A stretch of 64,000 bases of DNA from Pseudoclavibacter helvolus (GCF_014191305.1 NZ_JACHWJ010000004.1:1-64000), one strand, 5' to 3'; positions 43,171 to 52,251 are shown, counted from the stretch's first letter. Notes: generated from the sequence alone by a model not told the origin. Numbers and translations: made by a program.

Positions 43171-45147
43171 ATGAAGCAAGTTACCAAGATCCTCAAGAGC
43201 CCGATCTTCATCGTGGTGCTCGCCGTGCTGGTCATCGGCCTCGGTTTCAGCCTGATCAACGGCAGCGGCACCCGCGAGGTGACGACGCAGCAGGGCCTCG
43301 AGCTCCTCCAGGACAAGAAGGCCGACAAGGTCGTCATCGTCAACGGTGACAACCGCGTTGATATGGAGCTGACGGCTGCCGACCCCGAGTACGGCCAGAA
43401 CGTCCAGTTCTACTTCGTGGATGCACGTGCCGCGGACGTCGTCTCGGCCGTTGACACGGCTGCTCCCGCCGGTGGCTACGACGACGACGTGCCCCAGCCG
43501 AGCTGGCTGCTCTCGGCCGTCAGCATCCTCTTCCCGCTGCTGCTCATCGGCTTCTTCATCTGGATCCTCTTCGCCGGCGGTCTCGGCGGCGGCGGTGGCC
43601 GTGGCGTCATGCAGTTCGGCAAGTCGAAGGCGAAGCTCGTCTCGAAGGAGAGCCCGCAGGTCACGTTCGACGACGTCGCGGGCGCCAACGAGGCGCTCGA
43701 GGAGCTGCAGGAGATCAAGGAGTTCCTCAAGGAGCCGGCGAAGTTCCAGGCAGTCGGCGCTCGTATCCCGAAGGGTGTGCTGCTGTACGGCCCTCCGGGA
43801 ACGGGAAAGACGCTGCTCGCTCGCGCTGTCGCGGGTGAGGCCGGCGTGCCCTTCTACTCCATCTCCGGCTCCGACTTCGTCGAGATGTTCGTGGGTGTCG
43901 GCGCGAGCCGCGTGCGCGACCTGTTCGAGCAGGCGAAGCAGAACTCGCCAGCCATCATCTTCGTCGACGAGATCGACGCCGTCGGGCGTCACCGCGGTGT
44001 AGGCATCGGCGGCGGCAACGACGAGCGCGAGCAAACCCTCAACCAGCTGCTCGTCGAGATGGACGGCTTCGACGGCTCGACGAACGTCATCCTCATCGCC
44101 GCGACGAACCGTCCGGACGTGCTCGACCCAGCCCTGCTCCGCCCGGGCCGCTTCGACCGCCAGATCGGCGTCGACGCACCGGACCTCGACGGTCGTGCCC
44201 GCATCCTCGGCGTGCACGCCAAAGGCAAGCCGCTGTCGCAGGACGTCGACCTTCGGGTCATCGCGCGCAAGACTCCCGGCTTCACGGGTGCCGACCTCGC
44301 GAACGTGCTCAACGAGGCCGCGCTGCTCACGGCCCGCTCGAACGCGCAGATCATCGACAACGAGGCCCTCGACGAGGCGGTCGATCGTGTCATCGCCGGC
44401 CCTCAGCGTCGCAGCCGCGTCATGAACGACCAGGAGCGCCTCATCACGGCGTACCACGAGGGTGGCCACGCTCTCGCCGCCGCCGCGATGCGCCACACCG
44501 ACCCGGTGACGAAGATCACGATCCTGCCGCGCGGTCGCGCCCTCGGCTACACGATGGTGCTCCCGCTCGAGGACAAGTACTCGGTCACCCGCAACGAGCT
44601 CCTCGACCAGCTGTCCTACGCCATGGGCGGCCGAGTCGCAGAGGAGATCGTCTTCCACGACCCGACGACGGGCGCTTCGAACGACATCGAGAAGGCCACG
44701 AAGACGGCTCGCAAGATGGTCACCGAGTACGGCATGACCGCATCCGTCGGCTCCGTGAAGCTCGGAGAATCCTCCGCCGAGACCGTCTACGGCCAGCAGG
44801 CTGGGGCCGGCCGCAACTACTCGGAGTCGGTCGCGGAGACCGTCGACCGCGAGGTGCGACTCCTCATCGAGCAGGCACACGACGAGGCGTGGAAGGTCAT
44901 CAACGACAACCGTGACATCCTCGATCAGCTGGCGGCTGAGCTCCTCGAGAAGGAGACGCTTGATCACGTCCGCCTCGACGAGATCTTCAAGCCAGTGCGC
45001 AAGCTCCCTGAGCGCCCCCAGTGGCTGTCGAGCCCCGACCGCCCCGTGAGCGCGCTGCCGCCAGTGGCGCTGAAGCCGCACATCCCGGTCGACCAGATGG
45101 ACCCGATCGAGCACGCGCAGGACGGCGGCGCCGAGCTCGGCTTTTAG
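43171..45147 (+). CDS. ftsH: ATP-dependent zinc metalloprotease FtsH
   Basis: Membrane-anchored AAA protease that degrades membrane and regulatory proteins, 658 aa. Transmembrane helix 1 at about 11-29, a short extracytoplasmic loop, transmembrane helix 2 at about 111-131. Walker A GPPGTGKT at 207-214, Walker B IIFVDEID at about 262-269, the second region of homology [20 protein letters not shown], and zinc site HEGGH at 429-433. The C-terminal tail is shorter than in some relatives. It is separated from hpt by a terminator and from the folate genes by a strong terminator and a small convergent gene. Confidence 0.98.
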   Translation: MKQVTKILKSPIFIVVLAVLVIGLGFSLINGSGTREVTTQQGLELLQDKKADKVVIVNGDNRVDMELTAADPEYGQNVQFYFVDARAADVVSAVDTAAPAGGYDDDVPQPSWLLSAVSILFPLLLIGFFIWILFAGGLGGGGGRGVMQFGKSKAKLVSKESPQVTFDDVAGANEALEELQEIKEFLKEPAKFQAVGARIPKGVLLYGPPGTGKTLLARAVAGEAGVPFYSISGSDFVEMFVGVGASRVRDLFEQAKQNSPAIIFVDEIDAVGRHRGVGIGGGNDEREQTLNQLLVEMDGFDGSTNVILIAATNRPDVLDPALLRPGRFDRQIGVDAPDLDGRARILGVHAKGKPLSQDVDLRVIARKTPGFTGADLANVLNEAALLTARSNAQIIDNEALDEAVDRVIAGPQRRSRVMNDQERLITAYHEGGHALAAAAMRHTDPVTKITILPRGRALGYTMVLPLEDKYSVTRNELLDQLSYAMGGRVAEEIVFHDPTTGASNDIEKATKTARKMVTEYGMTASVGSVKLGESSAETVYGQQAGAGRNYSESVAETVDREVRLLIEQAHDEAWKVINDNRDILDQLAAELLEKETLDHVRLDEIFKPVRKLPERPQWLSSPDRPVSALPPVALKPHIPVDQMDPIEHAQDGGAELGF

Positions 45148-45174
45148 CCGCTCGACCCACCTCGTACCAACGTA

Positions 45175-45212
45175 AAGAATGCAGGCTCCCAGCGATGGGA
45201 GCCTGCATTCTT
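45175..45212 (+). terminator. rho-independent terminator after ftsH
   Basis: Perfect 17-bp stem: AAGAATGCAGGCTCCCA (45175-45191), GCGA loop, TGGGAGCCTGCATTCTT (45196-45212), followed by CGTCTGTCTT. It is the clearest terminator in the window and can also serve the convergent small gene. Confidence 0.95.
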
Positions 45213-45243
45213 CGTCTGTCTTGCCGCCACGGAGCAGAATCTC

Positions 45244-45450
45244 CTAGCCAGGTCCGCCTCGCGACTTCTTCAGCGCTGCGACGGTAACGGCGATGCTGAC
45301 GGTCGCGAGGGGCACGATCAGCATGGCGAGCTGTAGCGAGTTCCAGCCCAACGCGAGGAAGAGCGCCGTCGCACCGACGGTGGCCAGCCACAGCGCTACG
45401 GCGAGCGGAGTGGATGCGAAACTCCGGAACCCGGGTCGTTCAGTCGTCAT
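45244..45450 (-). CDS. small two-helix membrane protein
   Basis: 68 aa with two hydrophobic helices (PLAVALWLATVGATALFLAL, then LAMLIVPLATVSIAVTVAAL) and a basic tail (KKSRGGPG). There is no strong ribosome site before ATG 45450, so this call rests on length, composition and its position in the otherwise empty gap after ftsH. Function unknown. Confidence 0.5.
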   Translation of the reverse strand: MTTERPGFRSFASTPLAVALWLATVGATALFLALGWNSLQLAMLIVPLATVSIAVTVAALKKSRGGPG

Positions 45451-45648
45451 GAGAACTGCTTCGCTCGTCGAATCCTTGGGGGGCCATCACACGGGGGCGA
45501 CGTGGCCGTCGTTCGAGCTTCTCGAGCCTCGTCGTTGCCTGTCAACCTGAGGAGGGTCTGACCAGGGAACGCGGACGAACCGCGCCGCCCGCGCCCAGCT
45601 CCGCGCTGCGCGCGCCCAGCTCCGCCCCGCTTCCCGCCCGACCCAGTT

Positions 45649-45740
45649 CAATTTTCGGGCGAACTGCCGTGACGCAGGATTGTGAGGCCCGGAATTCCGG
45701 GGGCGCTGGAACGCGAAGGTTCCATTTCGCCCGATAATTG
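45649..45740. repeat. intergenic palindrome, family CAATTTTCGGGCGAA
   Basis: CAATTTTCGGGCGAA (45649-45663) pairs with TTCGCCCGATAATTG (45726-45740) with one mismatch in 15; the centre holds a further CCGGAATTCCGG palindrome. It lies about 180 bp before the folE-folP start. The remaining 45451-45917 gap is GC-rich (GCGC and CGAG runs) without a gene. Confidence 0.8.
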
Positions 45741-45917
45741 GCGAGGTTTACCGGAGAGCGAGTGCGCGAGCGGGCGCGAGCGCGAGCGGCCGCGAGGGGC
45801 CCGGATCTGCACACGGCCGCGACGCGCGCGAGTGGTTCGGGGATGCGCGGCGCCTTCGTTTCGCGGGAGGATGGAACCGTACCCGCGTCGCGGGCGGTTC
45901 GGAGTGAGGACTTGCAA

Positions 45918-47750
45918 ATGAACGATGTCGATTCCGGGTCTGCGGATCGGGTCGATCTGGGGCGCGCGCAGGCGGCGGTTCGGGAGTTCCTGGCGGCGAT
46001 CGGTGAGGACCCAGATCGTCCTGGACTTGCACGCACCCCGGAACGGGTGGCCGAGGCGGCCCTCGAGCTGTTTGGGGGGACAGGAGTCGACCCGGTCGCG
46101 CCGCTTGCTCGCGCGAGGTTCCCCGTGGCCGACACGGCGGCTCCGTCCGGGGCTGCAGTTGGCGGCGCCGAGGCTGCGACGGTCTCGCAGCCGGTTGTGC
46201 TGCGCGACCTCGCGTTCCGTTCGATGTGCGAACACCACCTGTTGCCGTTCTCGGGCCGCGTGCACCTCGCGTATGTGCCTTCCGGCTCGATTGTCGGCTT
46301 CGGTCGACTCCACACGCTCCTCGAGACCCTGTCCGCACGCCCGACCCTGCAGGAGCGCCTCGGCGACGAGCTGGTCGACGCCATGATGACCGCGCTCGAC
46401 GCCCGGGGGGCACTCGCCGTCATCGAGGCGAGCCATGCCTGCGCCGGGCTCCGCGGCTCGCGGCAGCAGGCTGGTGTTGTCGTGACCGTGTCCGCGCGGG
46501 GCGAGCTCTCGGAGCCCATCGCTCGCGCCGAGATCATCGCGCTCATCGGCGCCCAGCCGATCGTCGCAGTGGATGCGGCAGCCGCCGCGATCCCCAACGC
46601 GACCGGGCAGCCAAGCACCGCCCCGGCCCCGGCCCAGGCCGCCGCGCTAGCTCCTGTCGTCGGCCACGTGCTGCGCGGCGCGCGCTTCGACCCCCGCGTG
46701 GGAACTCAGGCGAGCTCCGCGGCGGCTGACGACGCGGCTGATACTGCTGAGGCGCCTCAGGCCGCGCCAACAACCCAGGCACCAGCCGAGGTCACCGAGG
46801 GCGCCGCCCAGCTCGACGCAGCGACGGACGAGCAGTGGGCGGAGGACTCCGGCCCGGTGAACACGCGCCCGTTCGAGCTGCCGCAGCGGTTCACGAACCT
46901 GCTGCAGCCCGCGATCCCGAAGCGGCCGCGCATCCTGGGCATTCTCAACATCACCCCGGACTCGTTCAGCGACGGCGGCAAGTTCGAGGATCTCTTCAGC
47001 CAGAACCGCAGGACCAAGCGCGCTCTGCGTCGCGCGAGGGAATTGGTCGCCCAGGGCGCGGACATCATCGACGTCGGCGGGGAGTCGACGCGTCCGGGTG
47101 CTGTTCGGGTGCCGCAGGAGGAGGAGGCCGCTCGCGTCCTGCCGGTCATCAAGGAACTGGCGGCGCTTGGCGTGCTCGTCAGCATCGACACGATGTACGC
47201 GAAGACGGCCGAGGCGGCGCTGGCCCTCGGCGCCGAGTACGTCAACGACGTCTCTGGCGGCCAAGCGGACCCTGCGATGCTCGGACTTGTCGCCGACAGC
47301 GGAAATCCGTTCATTCTGAGCCACTGGCGCGGGCATTCGATCCGGATGAACGAGCTCGCCGACTACCGCGACCCTGCGGCCGAGATCCTTGCCGAGCTTG
47401 CCGGGGCCCGCGACCGAGCGGTCGATGCGGGACTGGACCCGTCGCAGATCGTGCTCGACCCGGGTCTCGGGTTCGCGAAGAGACGCGACGACAACTGGGC
47501 GGTGCTGCGCGAGCTGGAGCAGTTCGTGGCGCTCGGGCATCCGCTGCTGGTGGGCGCGTCCCGGAAGCGGTTCACGGGCGAGGTGCTGCAGCCGGACGCC
47601 GACGTGACCGAACGTGACCTGCCGACGTCCGTCATCACGGCGCTGGCTGCGAAGGCCGGGATCTGGGGCGTGCGAGTGCACAACGTTGAGGCGAACCGCG
47701 TTGCGTTGGACGTCGTCGACGCATGGCGCGAAGGAGCACAGGATGACTGA
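45918..47750 (+). CDS. folE-folP: fused GTP cyclohydrolase I and dihydropteroate synthase
   Basis: One 610-codon frame carrying two folate enzymes. Residues 12-212 are GTP cyclohydrolase I (GTP to dihydroneopterin triphosphate) with zinc ligands Cys104 and His107 (SMCEHHLLPFSG) and Cys175 (ASHACAGLRG), plus an Ala-rich insert at about 72-92. Residues 337-610 are dihydropteroate synthase (joins p-aminobenzoate to the pterin) with ILGILNITPDSFSDGGKF, IIDVGGESTRPGA, VLDPGLGFAK and VGASRKRF. They are joined by a linker of about 125 residues rich in Ala, Thr and Pro. ATG 45918 follows GAGGA. In relatives these are normally two adjacent genes. Overlaps the next gene by 8 bp. Confidence 0.93.
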   Translation: MNDVDSGSADRVDLGRAQAAVREFLAAIGEDPDRPGLARTPERVAEAALELFGGTGVDPVAPLARARFPVADTAAPSGAAVGGAEAATVSQPVVLRDLAFRSMCEHHLLPFSGRVHLAYVPSGSIVGFGRLHTLLETLSARPTLQERLGDELVDAMMTALDARGALAVIEASHACAGLRGSRQQAGVVVTVSARGELSEPIARAEIIALIGAQPIVAVDAAAAAIPNATGQPSTAPAPAQAAALAPVVGHVLRGARFDPRVGTQASSAAADDAADTAEAPQAAPTTQAPAEVTEGAAQLDAATDEQWAEDSGPVNTRPFELPQRFTNLLQPAIPKRPRILGILNITPDSFSDGGKFEDLFSQNRRTKRALRRARELVAQGADIIDVGGESTRPGAVRVPQEEEAARVLPVIKELAALGVLVSIDTMYAKTAEAALALGAEYVNDVSGGQADPAMLGLVADSGNPFILSHWRGHSIRMNELADYRDPAAEILAELAGARDRAVDAGLDPSQIVLDPGLGFAKRRDDNWAVLRELEQFVALGHPLLVGASRKRFTGEVLQPDADVTERDLPTSVITALAAKAGIWGVRVHNVEANRVALDVVDAWREGAQDD

Positions 47751-49194
47751 TCACACGAGCGGCCACGAACCAGACCTCGACGGGCGGAGGGCGGCGGATG
47801 CACGGGCGGCCGCGCACCTGGCTGCGGGTGGCGAGGCCGCGCGTGGGCACGCGCACGAGCACGCGTTTGTGCGCGAGCCGGTCGCGGGCGCGCCAAGTGT
47901 CGCTCCCGGCCCGGTAGCGGCTGAGCGGACTGCCTCGGCCTCTCTGCACGCCCCCCGTCGCGTGGGAGTCCCGGAGCCAGAGCTCGACCGCATCATCATC
48001 ACGCGCATGCACGCGCGCGGACACCACGGGGTGTTCGAACACGAGCGCCGGGACGGCCAGGACTTCTACGTCGACGCCGAGGCGTGGGTCGACGCGGCCA
48101 CCGCATCGTCAAGCGACCACATCGGTGACACCCTGCACTACGGCGAATGGATGCATGCGCTGCACGCCATCGTCACGGGTGACCCGGTCGACCTCATCGA
48201 GACGCTGGCCGAACGGCTCGCGGCGGCGACGTTCGGCTTCGACGACGCCGTTGCCGTGCGCATCACTGTGCACAAGCCCCAGGCGCCCGTGGCTCTGGAT
48301 TTCCAGGACGTCGCGGTGAGCATCCTGCGGCACAGGCCAGCCGCTCCGGGGGAGTACCTCGAGTCGGAGGCCGCGCACGCGGTCGCGGCGCCAGGGCCGG
48401 CGGGGCCCTCGGAGCCCGCTTCTGGCTCTCCCACCGTTTCGCCGGCGCGCGCTGAGTCTGGGAGCGCGGAGGACGACTTCCATGCTCGGGAGGCGGCAGC
48501 GGCCGCGCACGCGGCGTCCGACGCTTCGATCGTGCTCGACTCTGGAGGGGCACCCAACGTCCCGTTGCCTCGGGTGGGTGCTGCGAGCGACCTGTTCTCG
48601 CCGATCGCGCAGCGGGAGCAGGATGAGCGCTCGCCCTCGGACGCCTCCGTCGTGAGCCGCTCCGGCGGTTCACCCAACGCGTCCTCGGCCGAGCCGGCGC
48701 CGCGCGTCCGCCAGGCGGTCATCGCGCTTGGCGCCAACCTTGGAGACCGCGACGCGACGCTCTCGTCGGCGCTGCGCAGCATCACGGAGCTGCCCGGCAC
48801 GAAGCTTGTGGCCGCATCGAGCCTGTACGAGACGCCTGCCCTCACCCTCGAGGGGGTGAGCGAGGAGGCGCCGGCCTACCGCAATGCGGTGGTGCTCGTC
48901 GACACTGAGCTCCCGGCCGCTGACCTCATGCGCGCGCTGCACGACATCGAGGACACCCATGGCCGTACCCGCGAGACGCGCTGGGGGAGTCGAACGCTCG
49001 ACCTCGACCTGATCCAGGTCGAGGGTGAGCTCAGCAGCGGAGAGCTCCAGCTGCCGCACCCGCGCGCGCACGAGCGTGCGTTTGTGCTTGCCCCGTGGCT
49101 TGAGATCGACCCCCGGGCGCAGCTCGCTCCGTTGGGGAGCGTCGCCGAGCTGCGGGCGGCGGCGTCCGACCGCGTCGAGCGGGTCGTGCGGTGA
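47743..49194 (+). CDS. folB-folK: fused dihydroneopterin aldolase and HPPK
   Basis: 483 aa. FolB domain at about 82-197 (RIIITRMHARGHHGVFEHER, then GQDFYVDAEAWVD) makes 6-hydroxymethyl-dihydropterin. FolK domain at about 323-470 (VIALGANLGDRDATLSSALR, RNAVVLVD, THGRTRETRWGSRTLDLDLI, LPHPRAHERAFVLAPW) pyrophosphorylates it. An 80-residue N-terminal extension and a linker at about 200-322 are Ala/Ser/Pro-rich, and the linker contains a repeated motif (SDASIVLDSGGAPN and SDASVVSRSGGSPN, 40 residues apart). Its ATG lies inside the folE-folP stop region, so translation is coupled. FolB-FolK fusions are known in Actinomycetota. Confidence 0.94.
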   Translation: MTDHTSGHEPDLDGRRAADARAAAHLAAGGEAARGHAHEHAFVREPVAGAPSVAPGPVAAERTASASLHAPRRVGVPEPELDRIIITRMHARGHHGVFEHERRDGQDFYVDAEAWVDAATASSSDHIGDTLHYGEWMHALHAIVTGDPVDLIETLAERLAAATFGFDDAVAVRITVHKPQAPVALDFQDVAVSILRHRPAAPGEYLESEAAHAVAAPGPAGPSEPASGSPTVSPARAESGSAEDDFHAREAAAAAHAASDASIVLDSGGAPNVPLPRVGAASDLFSPIAQREQDERSPSDASVVSRSGGSPNASSAEPAPRVRQAVIALGANLGDRDATLSSALRSITELPGTKLVAASSLYETPALTLEGVSEEAPAYRNAVVLVDTELPAADLMRALHDIEDTHGRTRETRWGSRTLDLDLIQVEGELSSGELQLPHPRAHERAFVLAPWLEIDPRAQLAPLGSVAELRAAASDRVERVVR

Positions 49195-49787
49195 ACCTCG
49201 CAAGCAAGACACGACCCGGCCTCCTGGTGGGGCTGGTCGTCATCGGTGGAGTCCTTGCCTGGTGCGTGGAGACGTGGCTCGTGACCTCCGGCCGAGCCGT
49301 GATGGCTCCGCCGCTCACGATGCCGCTGACGCTGGTGGTGCTCGCCGGGCTGCTGCTGTGGCTCGCGTGGCCGATCCGTGCATACACCCGCCGACTGTGG
49401 CGCGAGCGCCGCGAGGCCGAGTCGCGTCGACGCGCGCCGGGGCTCGAGCGCGACACGAAGTCTGGCCACGAGCTCAGCGACCGAGGCTCGCGAGAGTCCG
49501 GACGCGACTCGAGAGGCAAGCGCGTCGACCCCCAGTACGCGTTCCGCGTGCTGGCGTTCGCGCGCGCCGCGAGCCTCGCGTCGTCCCTTATGGCGGGAGT
49601 CGCGCTGGGTGTCCTGGCCTTCGCCGTGACTCGCACGGTGCCGCCGGAGGAGCCGATCTGGCACGCCGTGTTCTCGCTCGTCGGCTCGCTGGTGCTGCTG
49701 GCGGTCGGGCTCGTCGCCGAGTCTTGGTGCCGCATCCCACCAGGAAACGAAGAGACCTCGACCTCGCAGGACCCCGTCGCCGCGTAA
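49191..49787 (+). CDS. DUF3180 membrane protein
   Basis: 198 aa, a DUF3180 protein that commonly follows folK in Actinomycetota. Two hydrophobic pairs: LLVGLVVIGGVLAWCVETWL and PLTLVVLAGLLLWLAWPIRA before, and LASSLMAGVALGVLAFAV and VFSLVGSLVLLAVGLVAE after, a highly charged insert (residues about 70-105, Arg/Ser/Glu-rich). GTG 49191 overlaps the folB-folK stop (GTGA). Function unknown. Confidence 0.88.
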   Translation: MNLASKTRPGLLVGLVVIGGVLAWCVETWLVTSGRAVMAPPLTMPLTLVVLAGLLLWLAWPIRAYTRRLWRERREAESRRRAPGLERDTKSGHELSDRGSRESGRDSRGKRVDPQYAFRVLAFARAASLASSLMAGVALGVLAFAVTRTVPPEEPIWHAVFSLVGSLVLLAVGLVAESWCRIPPGNEETSTSQDPVAA

Positions 49788-49790
49788 CTC

Positions 49791-51002
49791 TTACGCTCGC
49801 CGCCCTGCCCGCTCCGCGAAGCGGTCGAGCGACTGCAAGATCTCAGGGGATCGCCAGAAGGGGCCCGACTGGCGGTACTCGCGCTTGGAGACCAGGATGC
49901 CGTGCTCGGTGAGCGCCCGGAGCGGTGGGTAAGCATTCGGGGTTGCGACGCCGAGCTCCGCTGCGGTCGTTACGGCGTTGACCACGGGCCGTCGACTGAT
50001 GATGTCGAGCAGCGGCCATGCGTTGCTATCTGACCTCGCTTTGAGCTTGCGGCGCCAACCAGCCGTGATTTCGTCGATCTCATCGACAAGGATCCGTGCG
50101 TTCCAGACCGCGTGCTGGGCGGCATCAGTGAAGGCTCTGACGATCTCGGTCGGTTCGCCGGTCCTGAACGCGGTGAGCGCGCTGTGGTATCCCTCGATAT
50201 TGCTGAGGAGTCCGGCAGAGACTGGCACGGCGACGTTGCGGGTTGTGCCTCGTGCTCGCAGAAGTGACTGCGCGAGGGCACGCCCGGTACGACCATTGCC
50301 ATCGGTAAACGGATGAATCGTCTCGAATTGCGCGTGCGAGAGAGCGACATGTGCGAGCGCGGGAACATCGCGGCGATGCATATACGTGACCAAGTCGTCG
50401 ATGAGGTCAGGTACGCGGTCGTGGTGCGGAGCGACGTAGGTTGCGCCGCGCGGGCTGTCTGAGCGTGTTCCGATCCAGACCGGCTGCTGTCGCCACAGTC
50501 CGGGTGTGTGGCGATCCTGGCCATGCATGAGGACTTCGTGGACGCGCCTGATCCCGTCTGGTGTGAGGTTGTCGGCGAGATCGATAGCGGCGCCCATGGC
50601 CGAGGTGTTCGCGGCGATCTCGATTGCGTTCCGGTTGGACGTAGCGCCGAGCTCTGCGGTGAAGATGGACCGCGCGCTTGCTGTCAGGTGCTCGATCTGC
50701 GAAGAGCTTGCCGATTCGGATCGGAGAAGTACGGGCGCGAACGCTGCAACTCGGTCACCGAGGTGGGCATCGAATCGAACGAGTTCGGCACTTGCGGCCT
50801 CCGAAGCAGCCAGCACGTCGGCCGACAGGGCTGCGCCAGCTTCGGCGATAAACGGAGGGACTGCGGCTCTGTACGTCGTGAGAGTCCGCCAGCCTTCGCC
50901 GGCGGCGCCAGGGCCGTAGCTGGCCTCGACTGGTCCGTCCCAGGGGAGGTCCTCGTAAGTGAGTTCTGGCCAGGAGCGTTCTCCGTTACCCGCAGCTCGC
51001 AT
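49791..51002 (-). CDS. Fic-family protein with C-terminal winged helix
   Basis: Predicted AMP- or other nucleotide-transferase on protein hydroxyls, 403 aa. Fic motif HPFTDGNGRTGR at residues 230-241 is complete, with the flap segment GATYVAPHH before it. An inhibitory-helix-like SSSQIEHL lies N-terminal at about 99-106, as in self-inhibited Fic proteins. Residues about 320-395 form a winged-helix-like region (VVNAVTTAAELGVATPNAYP, then ALTEHGILVSKREY) of the type seen in Fic proteins that also bind DNA. A perfect palindrome lies 35 bp upstream. No antitoxin gene is adjacent. Convergent with the DUF3180 gene, 3 bp apart. Confidence 0.92.
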   Translation of the reverse strand: MRAAGNGERSWPELTYEDLPWDGPVEASYGPGAAGEGWRTLTTYRAAVPPFIAEAGAALSADVLAASEAASAELVRFDAHLGDRVAAFAPVLLRSESASSSQIEHLTASARSIFTAELGATSNRNAIEIAANTSAMGAAIDLADNLTPDGIRRVHEVLMHGQDRHTPGLWRQQPVWIGTRSDSPRGATYVAPHHDRVPDLIDDLVTYMHRRDVPALAHVALSHAQFETIHPFTDGNGRTGRALAQSLLRARGTTRNVAVPVSAGLLSNIEGYHSALTAFRTGEPTEIVRAFTDAAQHAVWNARILVDEIDEITAGWRRKLKARSDSNAWPLLDIISRRPVVNAVTTAAELGVATPNAYPPLRALTEHGILVSKREYRQSGPFWRSPEILQSLDRFAERAGRRA

Positions 51003-51036
51003 TGGGTCTCCTAACGCAGAATCGACGACCGACGAC

Positions 51037-51062
51037 TTATGACTTAGGAGTCTAAGTCATAA
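51037..51062. promoter_or_regulatory. perfect palindrome upstream of fic (likely operator)
   Basis: TTATGACTTAG (51037-51047) and CTAAGTCATAA (51052-51062) are exact 11-bp complements with a 4-bp centre. It sits 35 bp before the fic start in an AT-rich patch, where a promoter would be. The symmetry and spacing suggest a dimeric regulator; the Fic protein's own winged helix is a candidate. It is about 200 bp from the galE start on the other side. Confidence 0.75.
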
Positions 51063-51261
51063 AACTGAGCACACTACTTATGCGTTGGGTCCAGCTCACA
51101 CCCAAGAAGAACCCGCGCATGAAGGCCCGTCAGGGGTAATCTCCCCTCGGCCGCGCGCGCGACACCTAGAACTGCCAGAATGTTGGATGGCGCTTAAAAG
51201 TTGCGCCTCCTGAAGCCCGGCGCAGACGCGCGGCGCTGACGCACCTCTGAGGAGATTCACC

Positions 51262-52251
51262 ATGACTGTGCTCATCACCGGTGGCGCCGGCTACATCGGC
51301 GCTCACGTGCTCGCGGCCCTTGAGGCGCGCGGCGACAAGGCTGTCGTGGTCGACGACCTCACGACTGGCACGCCCGAGAAGGTCGGTGCGACGCCGCACT
51401 TCAACTTCGACATCTCGACGACGGGTGCTGCGGATGCGCTTGCCGACATCATGCAGGCCCTCGAGGTGACGAGCGTCATCCACTTCGCCGCGAAGAAGCA
51501 GGTGGGCGAGTCGGTGGCGAAGCCCGCGTGGTACTACCAGCAGAACATGGGCGGGCTCGCGAACGTGCTCGAGGCGATGCAGCGCGCCAACGTGAAGAGC
51601 CTCGTGTTCTCTTCGTCGGCGGCCGTGTACGGCCTTGGTACGGGGTCGGACGAGCCGATCCGCGAGGACGACGTCAAGAACCCCATCAACCCGTACGGCC
51701 AGACGAAGCTGGCTGGGGAGTGGCTTGTGCAGGCAGCGGCGAAGGTTGCTGGTATCTCTGCGGTCTCCCTGCGCTACTTCAACGTGGCGGGCGCCGGCAG
51801 CGACGAGCTGGCCGACCGCTTCGCACTCAACCTCGTGCCGATGATCTTCGAGAAGCTGGCCGAGGGGAAATCGCCGCTTGTCTTCGGCGACGACTACCCG
51901 ACGCCGGATGGCACGTGCGTGCGCGACTACGTGCACGTCGTGGATCTGGCGGATGCGCACCTCGCGGTCCTGGATGCGATCGCGGCGGGCACGCCGGTGT
52001 CATCGGAGTACAACGTTGGTCGCGGTGAGGGCTACTCGGTCTTCGAGGTGGTGGATGCGGTGCGTCGCGCGAGCGGGCAGCAGTTTGAGGTTGAGGTGGC
52101 ACCACGTCGCCCGGGCGACCCCGCGCTTCTGGTCGCGGACGCATCCCGGATCAAGGATGAGCTCGGCTGGACGGCGAAGTTCTCGCTCGACGACATGGTG
52201 ACGTCTGCCTGGTCGGGCTTCGAGCGCAATGGAGCCCCCGTCAAGGCGTAG
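51262..52251 (+). CDS. galE: UDP-glucose 4-epimerase (GalE)
   Basis: Interconverts UDP-glucose and UDP-galactose; 329 aa. NAD motif MTVLITGGAGYIGAH at the start, Ser/Ala region VFSSSAAVYG, catalytic pair Tyr145 and Lys149 in NPYGQTKLAGEW, and LRYFNVAGAGSDE typical of GalE proteins. GAGGAG lies 9 bp before ATG 51262. It could supply sugar nucleotides for the exopolysaccharide genes downstream. A terminator hairpin follows at 52264. Confidence 0.92.
   Translation: MTVLITGGAGYIGAHVLAALEARGDKAVVVDDLTTGTPEKVGATPHFNFDISTTGAADALADIMQALEVTSVIHFAAKKQVGESVAKPAWYYQQNMGGLANVLEAMQRANVKSLVFSSSAAVYGLGTGSDEPIREDDVKNPINPYGQTKLAGEWLVQAAAKVAGISAVSLRYFNVAGAGSDELADRFALNLVPMIFEKLAEGKSPLVFGDDYPTPDGTCVRDYVHVVDLADAHLAVLDAIAAGTPVSSEYNVGRGEGYSVFEVVDAVRRASGQQFEVEVAPRRPGDPALLVADASRIKDELGWTAKFSLDDMVTSAWSGFERNGAPVKA

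Noticed and set aside
42085-45114. A 1009-codon open frame on the minus strand opposite hpt and ftsH
   Set aside because: It is antisense to two certain genes, has charged low-complexity composition typical of GC-rich shadow frames, and matches no family. The same applies to long frames at 9245-11122 (plus) and 27937-29571 (minus).
49791-51002. Fic as toxin of a Fic/antitoxin pair
   Set aside because: No small antitoxin gene is adjacent on either side; the protein carries its own inhibitory-type helix and is long (403 aa), so a stand-alone regulator is more likely.
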